From Amborella trichopoda (Eukaryota > Streptophyta > Magnoliopsida > Amborellales > Amborellaceae), in NCBI RefSeq assembly GCF_000471905.2, contig NW_006495273.1, forward strand, positions 9,338,937-9,402,936: DNA of 64,000 bases, given 5' to 3'. This document shows, one piece after another, positions 1 through 10,269 of this stretch. The translations under genes were made by a program, and so were the position numbers. Every line of letters begins with the position of its first letter. The first letter of the stretch is position 1. The notes under the pieces are model-generated. The model was given only the letters and a program-made list of their open reading frames with translations. It ran no database searches and was not told the origin of the DNA.

Positions 1-62
<62 letters not shown>

Positions 63-71
63 TAATAATTC
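1..71. repeat. (AAT)n microsatellite at the window edge
   Basis: Nearly perfect AAT repeat with one C interruption at position 60. It probably continues to the left of the window. Confidence 0.95.
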
Positions 72-182
72 TCTATAAATGACGGGGAAGAAAATGTTGA
101 TTCTCATCTTTATCGTCGTTTGCTTGTAAGTTATTTGTATCTCATTAATATAAGACTTTATATTATGCATGCAACTAACTTT

Positions 183-1925
183 TTATCTAGGTTCATTCAA
201 ATTCTGAGAAAGCTTCATATTGGAATAACGAAATGAATATTGAGATATGTAAAATGGACAAGTGATAATGCAATGCTTAAACTAGCAATTTCAGTTTGTA
301 TTGTTATTATGGTAGTGATTATGTAGGCTCCATATATGATTGAAGCAGATATGTGCTCAGTATGTGCTTAGGAGCAATAGCATGTCATTTGAAGAAACAA
401 ACATTATGTAACTCTATCATCTTCTGAAGTTGAAAATAATGCATCTGCATTTCAAGCAGTGTGGATGAGATGAATCTTGCAAGATATGAAGCATGAATTC
501 AAAAATAGTACCACTGTCTATTACAATAATCAGTCCACGATTGAAATGACAAAGAATTTGGTGTATCACGGAGGAACCAAACATGTAGAAATCTGAGATC
601 TTGTAAATGAAGGAGGCATTGAGATGGTTAATTGAAGCACTAATGACCAACTTGCAGCGAAGTCATTCTCATGAGTACCTTGTTCATTGATCATCTTTTC
701 CAATATCGGTTACGAATCACACCTGATTGTACTGTCTATCACATTGTGGATCTATTGCTTGTTTGTGGAAAACCGCCATCTAAAATATGGCTTGATTAAG
801 AATCGTTCAGATTTTATTTTATGGTGTGATGCCAATCTAGCCTTCTGATATATTTGAAGAATATATTTTGTAGAAAATATTTTTGTTGCTCACGAAATGC
901 ACATATCTTCCATGGTTAAACTTTATTATTTTGGAAACTTGGATGGAAATGAAATTAGATATTACAGATCATGGATCTTATTCTTATTTGATCTCATATG
1001 ATTAATGATGAGTTCATGAAAAAATGAAAATAGATTGGCAGCCAACAATTCAAGCATCAATATGAAAGAGGCAGAAAATAAAGCATGTGAAGGAAATATT
1101 CAATCTGTATGCATGGTTAACAAAAAGTTGGATGTCTTTTTTGTGATCTAGATTGGCTTAGGAAATCTCACAACGTCCAAAATCAAAACTTAGTTCAAAT
1201 ATGATCTATCTAGGCAGCATCATGACCATGTGATTACCGCAGGCAATGAAAGGCTCATGGTCATCATGTTATCATAAGCATATGATCATGTTGTGTGGTT
1301 ATTTAAGAGTACGCGAACTTCAGTTCGCGTTAATGGAATTGTTCGATGAGTTAGTAACTTAACACGAGATATCCAGGTCTCATAATTATGGAATATTCCT
1401 TAAGCAAATTCCATAATAATTTTCTAACGACCTAGTAGTTGGCTACTACAAGCCATTGTTTCTTTATTGGGCTTGAGCACAACAATATCTTCTGAATCCT
1501 AAGGAAAAATAAGCGCATATTGATGTTACATAGTAAGTTACTCGGAGCACTGTTTTGAAAGTCGGTTGCATTAATTTTGAACCACCTGAGTCAAGTCAGT
1601 TGGGGGGTTACTATTGAAAGAGTCATAGCTAAAGCTGATTTAAGTCATTCTTTAAAATCCATTTTCACATTCCATTGGAAAGCCTTAGGTTGCATTTCTG
1701 GGTTTGAAAATTCAAATATCCAATGGAAGTAGCGCAATCTGTGACTCTTGGGATTCAATGCTTGATCAACTAGGGCTGCCATTGGGCCAGTCTTGGGCTG
1801 CATTATCACTGGCTTGAGCACATGCCGAACTTTGTTGGGGGGCCGGTTAGCGGCTGACAGTAAACCACAAGTTATGGTCACGCCTTGCCCAAATTACATC
1901 AGTTCACCAGGTATGTAAGCAGTGA
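183..1925. repeat. Left outer arm of a giant inverted repeat
   Basis: Read as reverse complement, this stretch matches 6120-8074 along its length with many small differences. Examples: ACAAGTGATAATG at 259 against CATTATCACTTGT at 7990, and CAATGCTTGATCAA at 1757 against TTGATCAAGCATTG at 6331. The arm carries a broken Copia RNase H at 408-700. Roughly 1700 is the edge of a later insertion (1926-4110), after which the arm resumes. Confidence 0.85.
408..700 (+). pseudogene. Copia-type RNase H remnant (left arm)
   Basis: Conceptual translation begins VTLSSSEVE and continues through FQAVWMR, ILQDMKHEFKNSTTVYYNN, QSTIEMTKNLVYHGGTKHVE and NDQLAAKS. This is the terminal RNase H of Ty1/Copia Pol: TLSSSEAEY, AIWLR, a YCDNKSAI-type motif, HSRTKHI and DQLADIFTK in intact members. 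There are in-frame stops and the catalytic Asp of the CDN motif is Asn, so it is dead. Confidence 0.8.
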
Positions 1926-2640
1926 TTTCAAATCCAGAGGTTAATTGTACTCTGGCCCAACATTACCCACTTGTCCGACTGTTACTGAGCAGTTTTTGAA
2001 TATCAAATGAACCTCCCCAAATGGTAAAGTTAAGAATAAGAAAGAGGAATCTCATGAAAATACTATGGAATAAGGTTTGATCCTATTCATGGAGATTCTG
2101 TAAATATCCCATTACAAAAATAGAAACTTCGAAACAATTGGGACTTTTTCAGAGATTGGGTGCAGTTACTAATTCATGATCTGCACCCTTCTCTTCCATC
2201 ATCTCCCGCAAGCTGTTGTGTCTCGCTCACAAAAACCTTCCCTTCCCGTCGTCCGGTGACCTCCACTGGGAGTACCAATAAAGATGTGGGCCACTCTACC
2301 CAAGGTTCATGTCAAGGTTCTTGGGAGAATCAGCTATCGATGCAGGGTTGAGTCCCCCGGGAAGTTTACTTACTTGCCCATGCGTAGAATTTGTAATAAA
2401 AGAAATAATAAAAAGAGTGACAAAATTAACACGAGATATACGTAGTTCAGTTAAAATAATAATTTGCCATCTCTACCACCATCTTATCTCACTCTCTCTT
2501 TATCTAGAACTATCTCACCATCTATCATTCCTCCACATCATCCCACCAATCAAAAGAATGCAAGAGTCAAGATGTCAGCGTGTATGAACTTCCATGAAGC
2601 AACTTAACTGAATGGAAGATGGTTAATATGGCGGCGCATT
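1926..2640. other. Insertion in the left palindrome arm; upstream part of a possible Copia LTR
   Basis: It has no counterpart in the right arm. A CT-rich stretch (2170-2250) and an AT-rich stretch are present, with no recognisable gene. It may include the 5' part of the LTR that ends near 2888, but the LTR start could not be placed. Confidence 0.4.
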
Positions 2641-2904
2641 ACAAAACACCTATAAAAAGGGGTGACATTCAACATACTTGGATCATCAGAAAATCCATCC
2701 AAAAAAGTTTTAGAAAGAAGCCTCAAAGTCCTTAAAGACCATTATATTTGTTTGTTATCAAAATTATTTCTGTGAATGAAGTAGTGAAATATCTTTGAGT
2801 CAATATTGCTTCCTCTTCACCTCTATTATCTTTGTTTGCCAATTTCTAATCAAGTTATTATATGAACCCTTTCGTAAATTTTCAACCATTTGGTATCAGA
2901 ACCC
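2641..2904 (+). mobile_element. Copia LTR 3' part and primer-binding site
   Basis: A TATA box (TATAAAAAGG at 2651) is followed by about 230 bp of leader-like sequence ending in CA near 2888. Then comes TGGTATCAGAACCC at 2891-2904, complementary to the initiator-Met tRNA 3' end used by plant Copia elements. Only this single LTR end was found. Confidence 0.7.
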
Positions 2905-2953
2905 AATTTGTGCTTCCTAAAAAACCTTTTTACCTATAGCATCAACCTTAAGT

Positions 2954-3733
2954 ATGAATTATACCCAAAATCTAATACCCATCCTAGATGGAGAAGATTA
3001 CGACTCATGGAGTCTCCCAATGAAGACTCTCTTTATCTCACATGATTTGTGGGATATTGTTGAAGAAGGTTATGCAGTACCAGAAGATGCAACAACACTT
3101 GATTCGTGGTCGCCGGCAAAATAAAATGAATTCAAAGAAAATAAAAAGAAAGATGCAAAAGCCCTTCTTTTCATGAAGTTGTAAGTAAATCTATCATTCC
3201 TAGAATAAAAATTGCTTCAAAATCAAAAGAAGCCTGGTGAAAAATGAATTTCAGGGATCCGAAAAAATGATTTCTATCGAACTCCAAAATTTATGGAGAA
3301 TATTTGATAATTTGATGATGAAAGATAGAAAAGCCGTTCATAACTTCTTTATGAGAGTTTCTGAAATAATAAACGGATTCGATGTTATGGAGATGATATT
3401 CCCGATAAAAAAATTGTTCAGAAAATTTTGAGAAGTTTGCATGTAAAGTTTGACCATGTTGTAATTGTCATAGAAGAATCAAAAGATTTATCTAAATTTT
3501 CATTACAAGAATTAAGTGGTTCTCTTGAAATACATGAGCAAAGAATTAATACATTTTCAAACCAGAATATAGAACAAGCTTTTCAGTCAAAAATAACAAT
3601 TTCAAAAAAGAAAAATATTGAAGAAAATGAAAAAAGGGGGCATTTTAAAATTAGCAAAGACAAAATTTTTTCAGAGGCCAAGGAAGAGGAAGAAATAATA
3701 ATATCCACAAAAAAAAGGAATATGTACATATAG
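2954..3733 (+). pseudogene. Copia gag (DUF4219/UBN2-type) pseudogene
   Basis: Starting at ATG 2954 it reads MNYTQNLIPILDGEDYDSWS, then MKTLFISHDLWDIVEEGY, SPAK, a stop at 3122, then KKDAKALLFMK, EFQGSEKMISIELQNLWRIF, FDNLMMKDRKAVHNFFMRVS, GDDIPDKKIVQKILRSLHVK, FDHVVIVIEESKDLS and LQELSGSLEIHEQRIN. This is the usual order of plant Copia Gag. Several frameshifts and stops break it. Sequence stops resembling Copia near 3733, where a MITE begins, so protease, integrase and RT are absent. Confidence 0.88.
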
Positions 3734-3740
3734 GGAAAAG

Positions 3741-4111
3741 TTTATATAAGGTTGCAACCTTAAAATGTAGAATCACAGATGCACCTAAAAAATCTAGCGA
3801 AAATCTTATTTTAATGTTGAAAAAACACTCTACTCGATCATCTCGACATAAAGATGTATGAATTCGAAAAAAGAAAAAAACATTGAGTCCCGGAAATAGT
3901 GCATCTTGCAGCACGTTATCTAGACCGTCCATTTCATATATTTATAGATCTACTTAATTTTAACTATTTTTGGAAAGTAAAATTTTCAAATTAAGTATGA
4001 AAATAGATTTTAAGATAATACTAAAAATTGTTTACAACAAAATTACATGTTATGATAAAATTTTAAGGTGCCCCTTAATTGGATTGTTTAAGGTTGCAAC
4101 CTTATAAAAAC
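3741..4111. mobile_element. MITE family 1, copy 1 (palindromic AAGGTTGCAACCTT termini)
   Basis: About 370 bp, each end carrying the 14-bp palindrome AAGGTTGCAACCTT (3748-3761 and 4090-4103) inside inverted TTTATATAAGG-type termini. Related copies occur at 23885-24285 and 34088-34445 and a fragment at 62755-62850. They share internal strings such as TATAGATCTACTT. Non-coding. Confidence 0.75.
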
Positions 4112-4118
4112 CGCACCC

Positions 4119-4142
4119 ATATATATATATATATATATATTA
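4119..4142. repeat. (TA)n microsatellite
   Basis: About 24 bp of alternating A and T beside the MITE; this is where the inner part of the left palindrome arm resumes. Confidence 0.9.
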
Positions 4143-4725
4143 TTGTATATTATATACTTTACGCATCACACATGTGTACGTATATGTATGCATATAGGTA
4201 TAATATTTCTACGGCACCTCGCTCATAGCTCATCACTGTTTAAATTTCATAAGACAGCCATGATCATTTGATAGTCTTTGAAGTTTTATATTTTTATATA
4301 AATTTGATTTACTAAAAAAGGGGGGCTCGTGAACTTCTAGCCATTACACACAAAACAAATACAAAAGAACACAATAACCAAGATATCCTGCATGTTTGGA
4401 GCATCTTTATTGTTATTCCCTTGTAAAATATTGGATTTTCCAGGGATACTGTTCGGGCAACTTTGGATGTGAATGGGGTTCCCCCAAGGAAGAAGCAGAG
4501 CACATGGGTGATGTCAGTCTTCATCTTTTCAGCAATGATTCGAAATAACCAAATCCTCTCATCCCAATGGAAATCGCCTTTCACACCTCCACCATGTACC
4601 TAAGTTTATCTGCTTTACTCTTTACAGAGGAGATGGGTTGTATTATATGAATATGAGAGAGAGAGAGAGTTTGAGAGAGAGAAAGGGCATATCCTCATCG
4701 CCAAAAGTCATTGCTTGTGATAAGG
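4143..4725. repeat. Left inner arm of the giant inverted repeat
   Basis: It matches the reverse complement of 5205-6060. Shared strings include CATGTTTGGAGCATCTTTAT (4391) and GCTCTGCTTCTTCC on the other arm at 5471. The strings CCAATGGAAATCGCC (4564) and GGCGATTTCCATTGGG (5350) pair near the centre. No coding potential seen. Confidence 0.85.
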
Positions 4726-4739
4726 GAGGTGAGGTTATG

Positions 4740-4925
4740 AATGGACTCGTGCCGATCTGTTGACCTAGCGGGGTAACTTGAATCAGGTCAGATCTGGGTT
4801 CAAGTCCGGCCCATGTGTTAGACCCAGTGGATCAAGTTTGGGTCCACATCTGGCTTGAGCCCTATCGGGTTGGTCCGTTCCTGGCCCAGGTTGACCTCGA
4901 CCTAACCGTTGCCACTCCTGGTTAG
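4740..4925. repeat. GGGTCC-rich interspersed repeat at the palindrome centre
   Basis: It contains repeated GGGTTC, GGCCCA and GGGTCC words and ends with CCGTTGCCACTCCTGG. A similar stretch ending GGGTCCGTTGCCACCCCT lies at 62850-62985. It looks like a plant non-autonomous repeat; superfamily unknown. Confidence 0.5.
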
Positions 4926-5204
4926 AGAACTTATATAAAATTGATTGGTCAGTTGCTGACGTATCCAACAAGTTAGTTGTGAAAAAGTAATATGTAAGGC
5001 ATTCCATATTCCAAAACCAAACTTCCTTACATTTCACTCCAAGAAAATAAGGTATTGGTTTAACGAATTGTGTCCACACATTTTTGGTACATGTAGGAAA
5101 CAATTATTTTTAGTCACGGTTGTGAATAATATATTGAAGTGTGTTACAATCTTGGAGAAATTTTATTTTAGACTTTATGCCCTATAAAAGAAATTAGTAT
5201 ATAT
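4926..5204. other. Palindrome spacer, nothing recognised
   Basis: Unpaired sequence between the arms. No gene or repeat identified. Confidence 0.4.
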
Positions 5205-5565
5205 TATCCTCCACCGCTTATGCGTTTTCCAATGATTTTTGGGGTAGGATTTGCTTTTCTCTTTAAAACTCTCTCATATTCATATATACAACCCATCTCA
5301 ACGTTTTGTAAAGCGGATAAGCTCAGGTACAGGGTGAAATGATGTGAATGGCGATTTCCATTGGGATTAGAGGATTTGGTTAGTTCCAAGCATTAGTGAA
5401 ATACTGAAATTTGGTTAGTTCCAAGCACTTGTGAAATACTAAAAACATGAAGACTGACATCACCCATGTGCTCTGCTTCTTCCTTGTGGACCCCATTCAG
5501 CTCCAAAGTTGCCCAAACAGTATCCCAGGAAAATCCAATATTTTACAAAGGAATAATAATAAATG

Positions 5566-5777
5566 AGCAATTATATTATGAGACCCTCCCACACCCATGT
5601 GAGTAGGATCACTATTAAATTTTGACACAGATCTCTAGAAAAATTATCAATAAACCCATTCACCCAAGTCCCACACCCAAGTGACAACGTTTTTAGAGAT
5701 TTGTATCAAAATTTAATGGTAATCCTTTGGAGTCCTACTCACATGGGGTGGACATGGTCTCATAATGTTGTTATTCA
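5566..5777. mobile_element. Foldback MITE in the right arm
   Basis: Inverted ends: TTATGAGACC...CCCATGTGAGTAGGA on the left, TCCTACTCACATGGGG...GGTCTCATAA on the right, about 34 bp. The inner part also self-pairs (CTATTAAATTTTGA with TCAAAATTTAATGG). It is flanked by ATAATAAA-like duplicates. The matching place in the left arm (4410-4430) is uninterrupted, giving a pre-insertion site. Confidence 0.8.
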
Positions 5778-7547
5778 TAATAAAGATGCTCCAAACATGC
5801 AGGATATCTTGGTTATTGTCTTTTTATATTTATTTTGTGTGTGATGGCTAGAAGTTCACAAGCCCACATTTTTTGGTAAATCAAATTTATATAAAAATAT
5901 AAAACTTCAAAGACTATCAAACGATTGTGGCAATCTGATGGAATTTAAATGGCGATGAGCCATGAGCGAGGTTCCATAGAATATAACGTAGGAATTTCTA
6001 TGTCTTCCTATATACATATATGCACACATATGCATAAAATATAGAATAATTATACAACAATATTATATACGTTCTTTTATATATTATACACCAAATATAT
6101 AAATTTATATCACAAAAAGGAGCCTTGAACCAAGTCCCGCTATGGTTGATTCAATTTTTGGGTCAAGCCAGATATAGCATGGGACTAGGTGATATAATTT
6201 GGGCAAGGCGTCGGCCATAATCTGTGGTTTATTTTTGGCCGCTAGCCGGCCTAGGGCTGGCCAACAAAGTTCGGGGATGGGCTCAAGCCCATGATGATCT
6301 ACCAAGGCTGGCCTATTGGCAGCCCTATTTGATCAAGCATTGAATCCCAGGAGTCACAGAATGCGCTACTTCCATTATATATTTAAATTCGAAAACCAGA
6401 CAACTTAAGCCTTTCCAATGGAATGTGAAATTGGAATTTGAAACACCGACTTAAGTCAGCTTAAGCCCGAAGTTAGGTGACTCTTTCAATTGTCTATAAC
6501 CTAGAATCAAAATTTTTCTTAAAGGACAGGTTCTTGTTAATTATGCGACTCTTTCAATTGTCTATAACCTAGAATAAGAAATTCAGTTAAAGTTGACGTT
6601 CTTTTTTTTAAGACAGTAATCCCCAACTGACTAGATTAGGGCGGTTCAAAATTAGTCCAACCGGCTCTCGAAACAGTGCTCCGAGTAAAGTATTATGTAA
6701 CATTAGTAAGTGCTTATTTTTCCCTTAAGATTCAGTAAGATATTGTTGTGCTCAAGCCTAATAAAGAAACAATGGCTTGTAGTTGCCAACTACTAGGTCG
6801 TTAGTGAATCATTATGGATTTTTCTTAAGTAATATTCCACAATTATCGACCAGGAAATCTCATGTTAAGTTGCTAATTCATCGAACAATTCCATTCCTGA
6901 GAATTTCAGTTCGCTTCAATTGTCTTAAATGACCACACAATATGATCCATATGCTCAGCATAACATCATGACCATGAGCCTATCAGTCCCATTGATTGCC
7001 TGTGGTAATCACATGATCATGATGCTGCCATGACCATATGGATCATATTTAAATTAAGTTTTGATTATGAGTAGACTTTACAATATTTCCTAAGGCATTC
7101 TGGATCACAAAAAAGACATACAACTTTTTGTTAACCATGCACACAGATTGGAAATTTCATTCACATGCTTTATTTTCCTACTCTTTCACATCAATGGTTG
7201 AATTGTTGGCTGTGGATCTATTTTTTCATCAACTCATCACTAATCATATGAGATCAAATAAGAATAAGATCATGATCTGTAATATCCAAGTTTTATTTCC
7301 ATCCAAGTTTCCAAAATAATAAAGTTTAACCATGGAAGATATGTGCATTTCGTGAGCAACAAAAATATTTTCTACGTAATATATTATTTAAATATATCAA
7401 AAGGCTAGATTGGTATCACGAAACAATATAAAATCTGAATCAAGCCATATTTGAGATGGCGCTTTTCCATAAACAAGCAATAGATCCACAATGTGATAGA
7501 AAGTACAATCAGGTGTGATTCGTAACCAATATTTGGAAAAATGATCA

Positions 7548-7843
7548 ATGAACAAAGTACCCATGACAATGACTTCGTTGCAAGTTGGTCAATGGTGCTT
7601 CAATTAACCACCTCAATGCCTCCTTTCATTTACAAGATCTCAGATGAGATGGTGCCAACATGTTTGGTTCCTCTGTGATACACCAATTTCTTTGTTATTG
7701 CAATCATGGACTGATTATTGCAAGAGATAGTGGTACTATTCTTTTATTCATGCTTCATATCTTGCAAGATTCATCTCATCCACACTGCTTGAAATGCAGC
7801 TCCTTCAGATGTATATTCAACTTCAGAAGATGATAGAGTTACA
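7548..7843 (-). pseudogene. Copia-type RNase H remnant (right arm)
   Basis: On the minus strand it reads VTLSSSEVEYTSEGAAFQA, WMR, stop, ILQDMKHE, NSTTISCNNQSMIAITKK, LVYHRGTKHVGTIS and DQLATKSLSW. It is slightly closer to an intact Copia RNase H than the left-arm copy, since SSSEVEY is complete. It is also interrupted by stops. Confidence 0.8.
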
Positions 7844-8076
7844 TAATGTTTGTTTCTTCAAATGACATGCTATTGCTCCTAAGCACATATTGAGCACATA
7901 TCTGACTCAATCATATATGGAACCTACCCAACCACCACCATAATAACTAGACAAACTAAAATTATTAGTTTAAGCAAAGAAAATTCCATTATCACTTGTC
8001 CCTTTTACATATCTCAATATTCTTTTGTTGCAGCAATATGAAGCTTGCTCAGAATTTGAATGAACATAGATAAGTA

Positions 8077-8147
8077 AGATACAAAAGGCTAGTATTTGTG
8101 AGATACCAAAGGCTAGTATTTGTGAGATACCAAAGGCTAGTATTTGA
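8077..8147. repeat. Three tandem copies of a 24-bp unit
   Basis: Unit AGATACCAAAGGCTAGTATT plus TGTG; copies start at about 8077, 8101 and 8125. It lies directly outside the palindrome. Confidence 0.9.
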
Positions 8148-8785
8148 AGCTATTTGGCGTGCTTCTCTTGAGAAATGAAATTTCCAGCATTACATTGTCA
8201 CGTTGATTCTAAGTCAGTAATTCATTCATCCCACATGTGGATATTGGATTCAAATACGTGCATCAAACTAGTCCTACATTCTTCTATCAATAAATCCCTA
8301 TTAAACCTTGAGTACATTAAGTCATCAACATACAAACGTAACATACAAATGTACCGTGAGAACATGTTGTTTACCTTTTAACTTAATATACAAGGTGGGC
8401 TAACAATCCTTTTTTTTAGCCATTCCAATGAAAAGATATCCCGATATTAGTGTAACACTCACTTCGAGCTTGTTTAAATTCATAAAGGGCTTTCTCAACC
8501 TGTGAACTTTGCTCTCTTGGCTTGCAACCTCACAGCCTCGTGGTTGCCGTACAAAAATTCCTTCATTCAAAGCTCATTTAAAATTGCAATTTTTACATAA
8601 ATTTTGAAAACATTTCATATATGTTTTGCCGCCCAAGTTAATATAGCAACAGAAGCAAAAGTTTACAATATGAAGTATCACCTTCAATAAGTATCACCTC
8701 ACAATTAATAAGCATCGCCTTGTCATAAATGGTTGCAGTGTGCACACACGAACTTTACAGAGGTTGGTGGAATGGTGGGTGAGCT
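8148..8785. other. No gene recognised
   Basis: AT-rich sequence. On the plus strand it hints at Copia-like residues (NLEYIKSSTYKRN) near 8300, but there is no consistent domain. Confidence 0.3.
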
Positions 8786-8922
8786 GGGTGGCCCCACGTG
8801 ATTGCATGTAGCGTGCACAGGGTTTAGTTGGTGAGCATGTGGCCCCACGTAGTTTGCCACTTGGTTGAGGGTTGGTGTATGAGCCTGTGGCCCCACGTAG
8901 TTTGCCACTTGGTTGAGGGCCA
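8786..8922. repeat. 48-bp minisatellite
   Basis: The unit begins GTGGCCCCACGTAGTTTGCC. A full unit at 8839-8886 is followed by a partial one at 8887-8922, with a diverged GGTGGCCCCACGTGATTGC at 8786. Confidence 0.85.
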
Positions 8923-9000
8923 GCACACTATATCCCCAGTTTTATAAAAAAATATCATAAGTGCCCCATCCTCTATGCAATCCGGTTTCATGGCCCCCAT

Positions 9001-9201
9001 CTTTCATTACAATCGGTTTCATGAGGTCAGATGATGTCAGGATTGGTATAAACCGGTGATGTGTCATTGATTAATGATGTCATCAGGCGGTTTCTACCTA
9101 TCTTCCATCATAATTCGGTTTCATGAGGACAGATGACTTCAGGATCGGCATAAACCGGTGATGTGTCATTGATTAATGCTGTCATCGGGCGATTTCTACC
9201 T
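9001..9201. repeat. Tandem duplication, unit about 101 bp
   Basis: Two copies (9001-9101, 9102-9201) share CGGTTTCATGAGG, ATAAACCGGTGATGTGTCAT and TGATTAATG, differing at scattered sites. Confidence 0.88.
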
Positions 9202-9454
9202 AAAATCGACGAATCTTGTTTTTCTGTTGGCTCCCAAGCATCCTAGGCGATTCTCGATTCGGATCGCCCTATTCCGGATCAGCTGTTACCGATTTTTTAA
9301 ACCTTGGGTTGTAGAGAATTGAAGGGTCGGCTGGAGAATTTATTTTAAAAAAGATAAAGGATGGCATTTAATTGTGGTTAGGACTTTTTAAGGAGCAAGT
9401 TAGGTTCTAAGATTTTTCTTCTTCGATAAATATGTATTTATTGGACATGAAAAG

Positions 9455-9772
9455 AAAAAACAAGAAGTATTTATCTTGTGAAAAGATATTTTCTAGGGTG
9501 GACTCCCTTGAAGATCAAGAAGGAGGGTCAAAGTTCTCAACCTTTGGGTGGATCCCTTATCGACCTAGAGAGGGGGTATAATTTCTTTGGATCCCTTGTC
9601 GACCTAGAGAGAGGGTATAATTTCTTTGGATCCCTTGTCGACCTAGAGAGAGGGTATAATTTCTTTGGATCCCTTGTCAATGTAGAGAGAGGGTATAATT
9701 TCTTACACCTTATTTCTATTTTTAATTTTTTTGGTTTATTTCATTTTTACTTCTCCCTCTTACTTGCATCAA
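9455..9772 (+). mobile_element. Copia-like LTR, 5' copy, with internal minisatellite
   Basis: It shares AAAAGATATTTT, GGGTGGACTCCCTTG and a TTTTTCTTCTCCCTC-type end with 11865-12045. Downstream, TTGTATCAAAGCTTCAC near 9773 resembles a Copia primer-binding site (TGGTATCAGAGC). It is interpreted as a 5' LTR whose partner is the downstream copy. LTR limits are approximate. Confidence 0.55.
9550..9705 (+). repeat. Four tandem 39-bp units
   Basis: The unit starts GGATCCCTTGTCGACCTAGA. Copies start at 9550, 9589, 9628 and 9667. As 39 is divisible by 3, one frame stays open and repeats the 13-residue unit GSLVDLERGYNFF. Confidence 0.95.
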
Positions 9773-10269
9773 TTTGTATCAAAGCTTCACAAGATCCATC
9801 TATCTTGATATTTACAAAACCCACTCTTATGATGGATGATATATCATGAAAGTAATAAGAGCACAAAATAATGCCATGGAAGTTATTCAAGTCAAGATTT
9901 CTGAAATTTGAGGGAAGATCAAAAAACTTTGAGGAGAGATTGATAAAATAAATTAACAAACGCTACAATTAAAAATACCAATTGTCGAGAAAACAGTGAT
10001 TGATGTCTCATAGATCTAGCATTAAATCTCACCCTGGGTATGAATTCAGTTCCAAAACTAATTCTATATGTCATTCCCATAATATAACTAGCAAATTTTG
10101 AGGCAAGAACCATGACATGAAGAACATCTACATGATCTCCATATCAAAGTCAATCTTCTCAGGTTTCATAAGGAGCTCAAAAGAGACATCAAAACTCTGT
10201 TCAGTATCCCAATGTTCTACTACAAGTAACTTGTTAAGTATCTGGTCAACTGATTCATTCATTTGCAAA
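9773..10269. other. Presumed internal leader of the LTR element; no gene
   Basis: It begins with the primer-binding-like string, followed by sequence with many stops. No gag domain is recognisable. Confidence 0.35.

Larger units (their letters stand above)
5205..8074. repeat. Right arm of the giant inverted repeat
   Basis: Reverse complement of the left arms 4143-4725 and 183-1925, with the Copia RNase H remnant at its far end and a 210-bp MITE inserted at 5566-5777. The outer boundary lies close to 8074, opposite 183, where ATCTATGTTCATTCAAATTC-like strings pair. The next bases differ. Confidence 0.85.
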
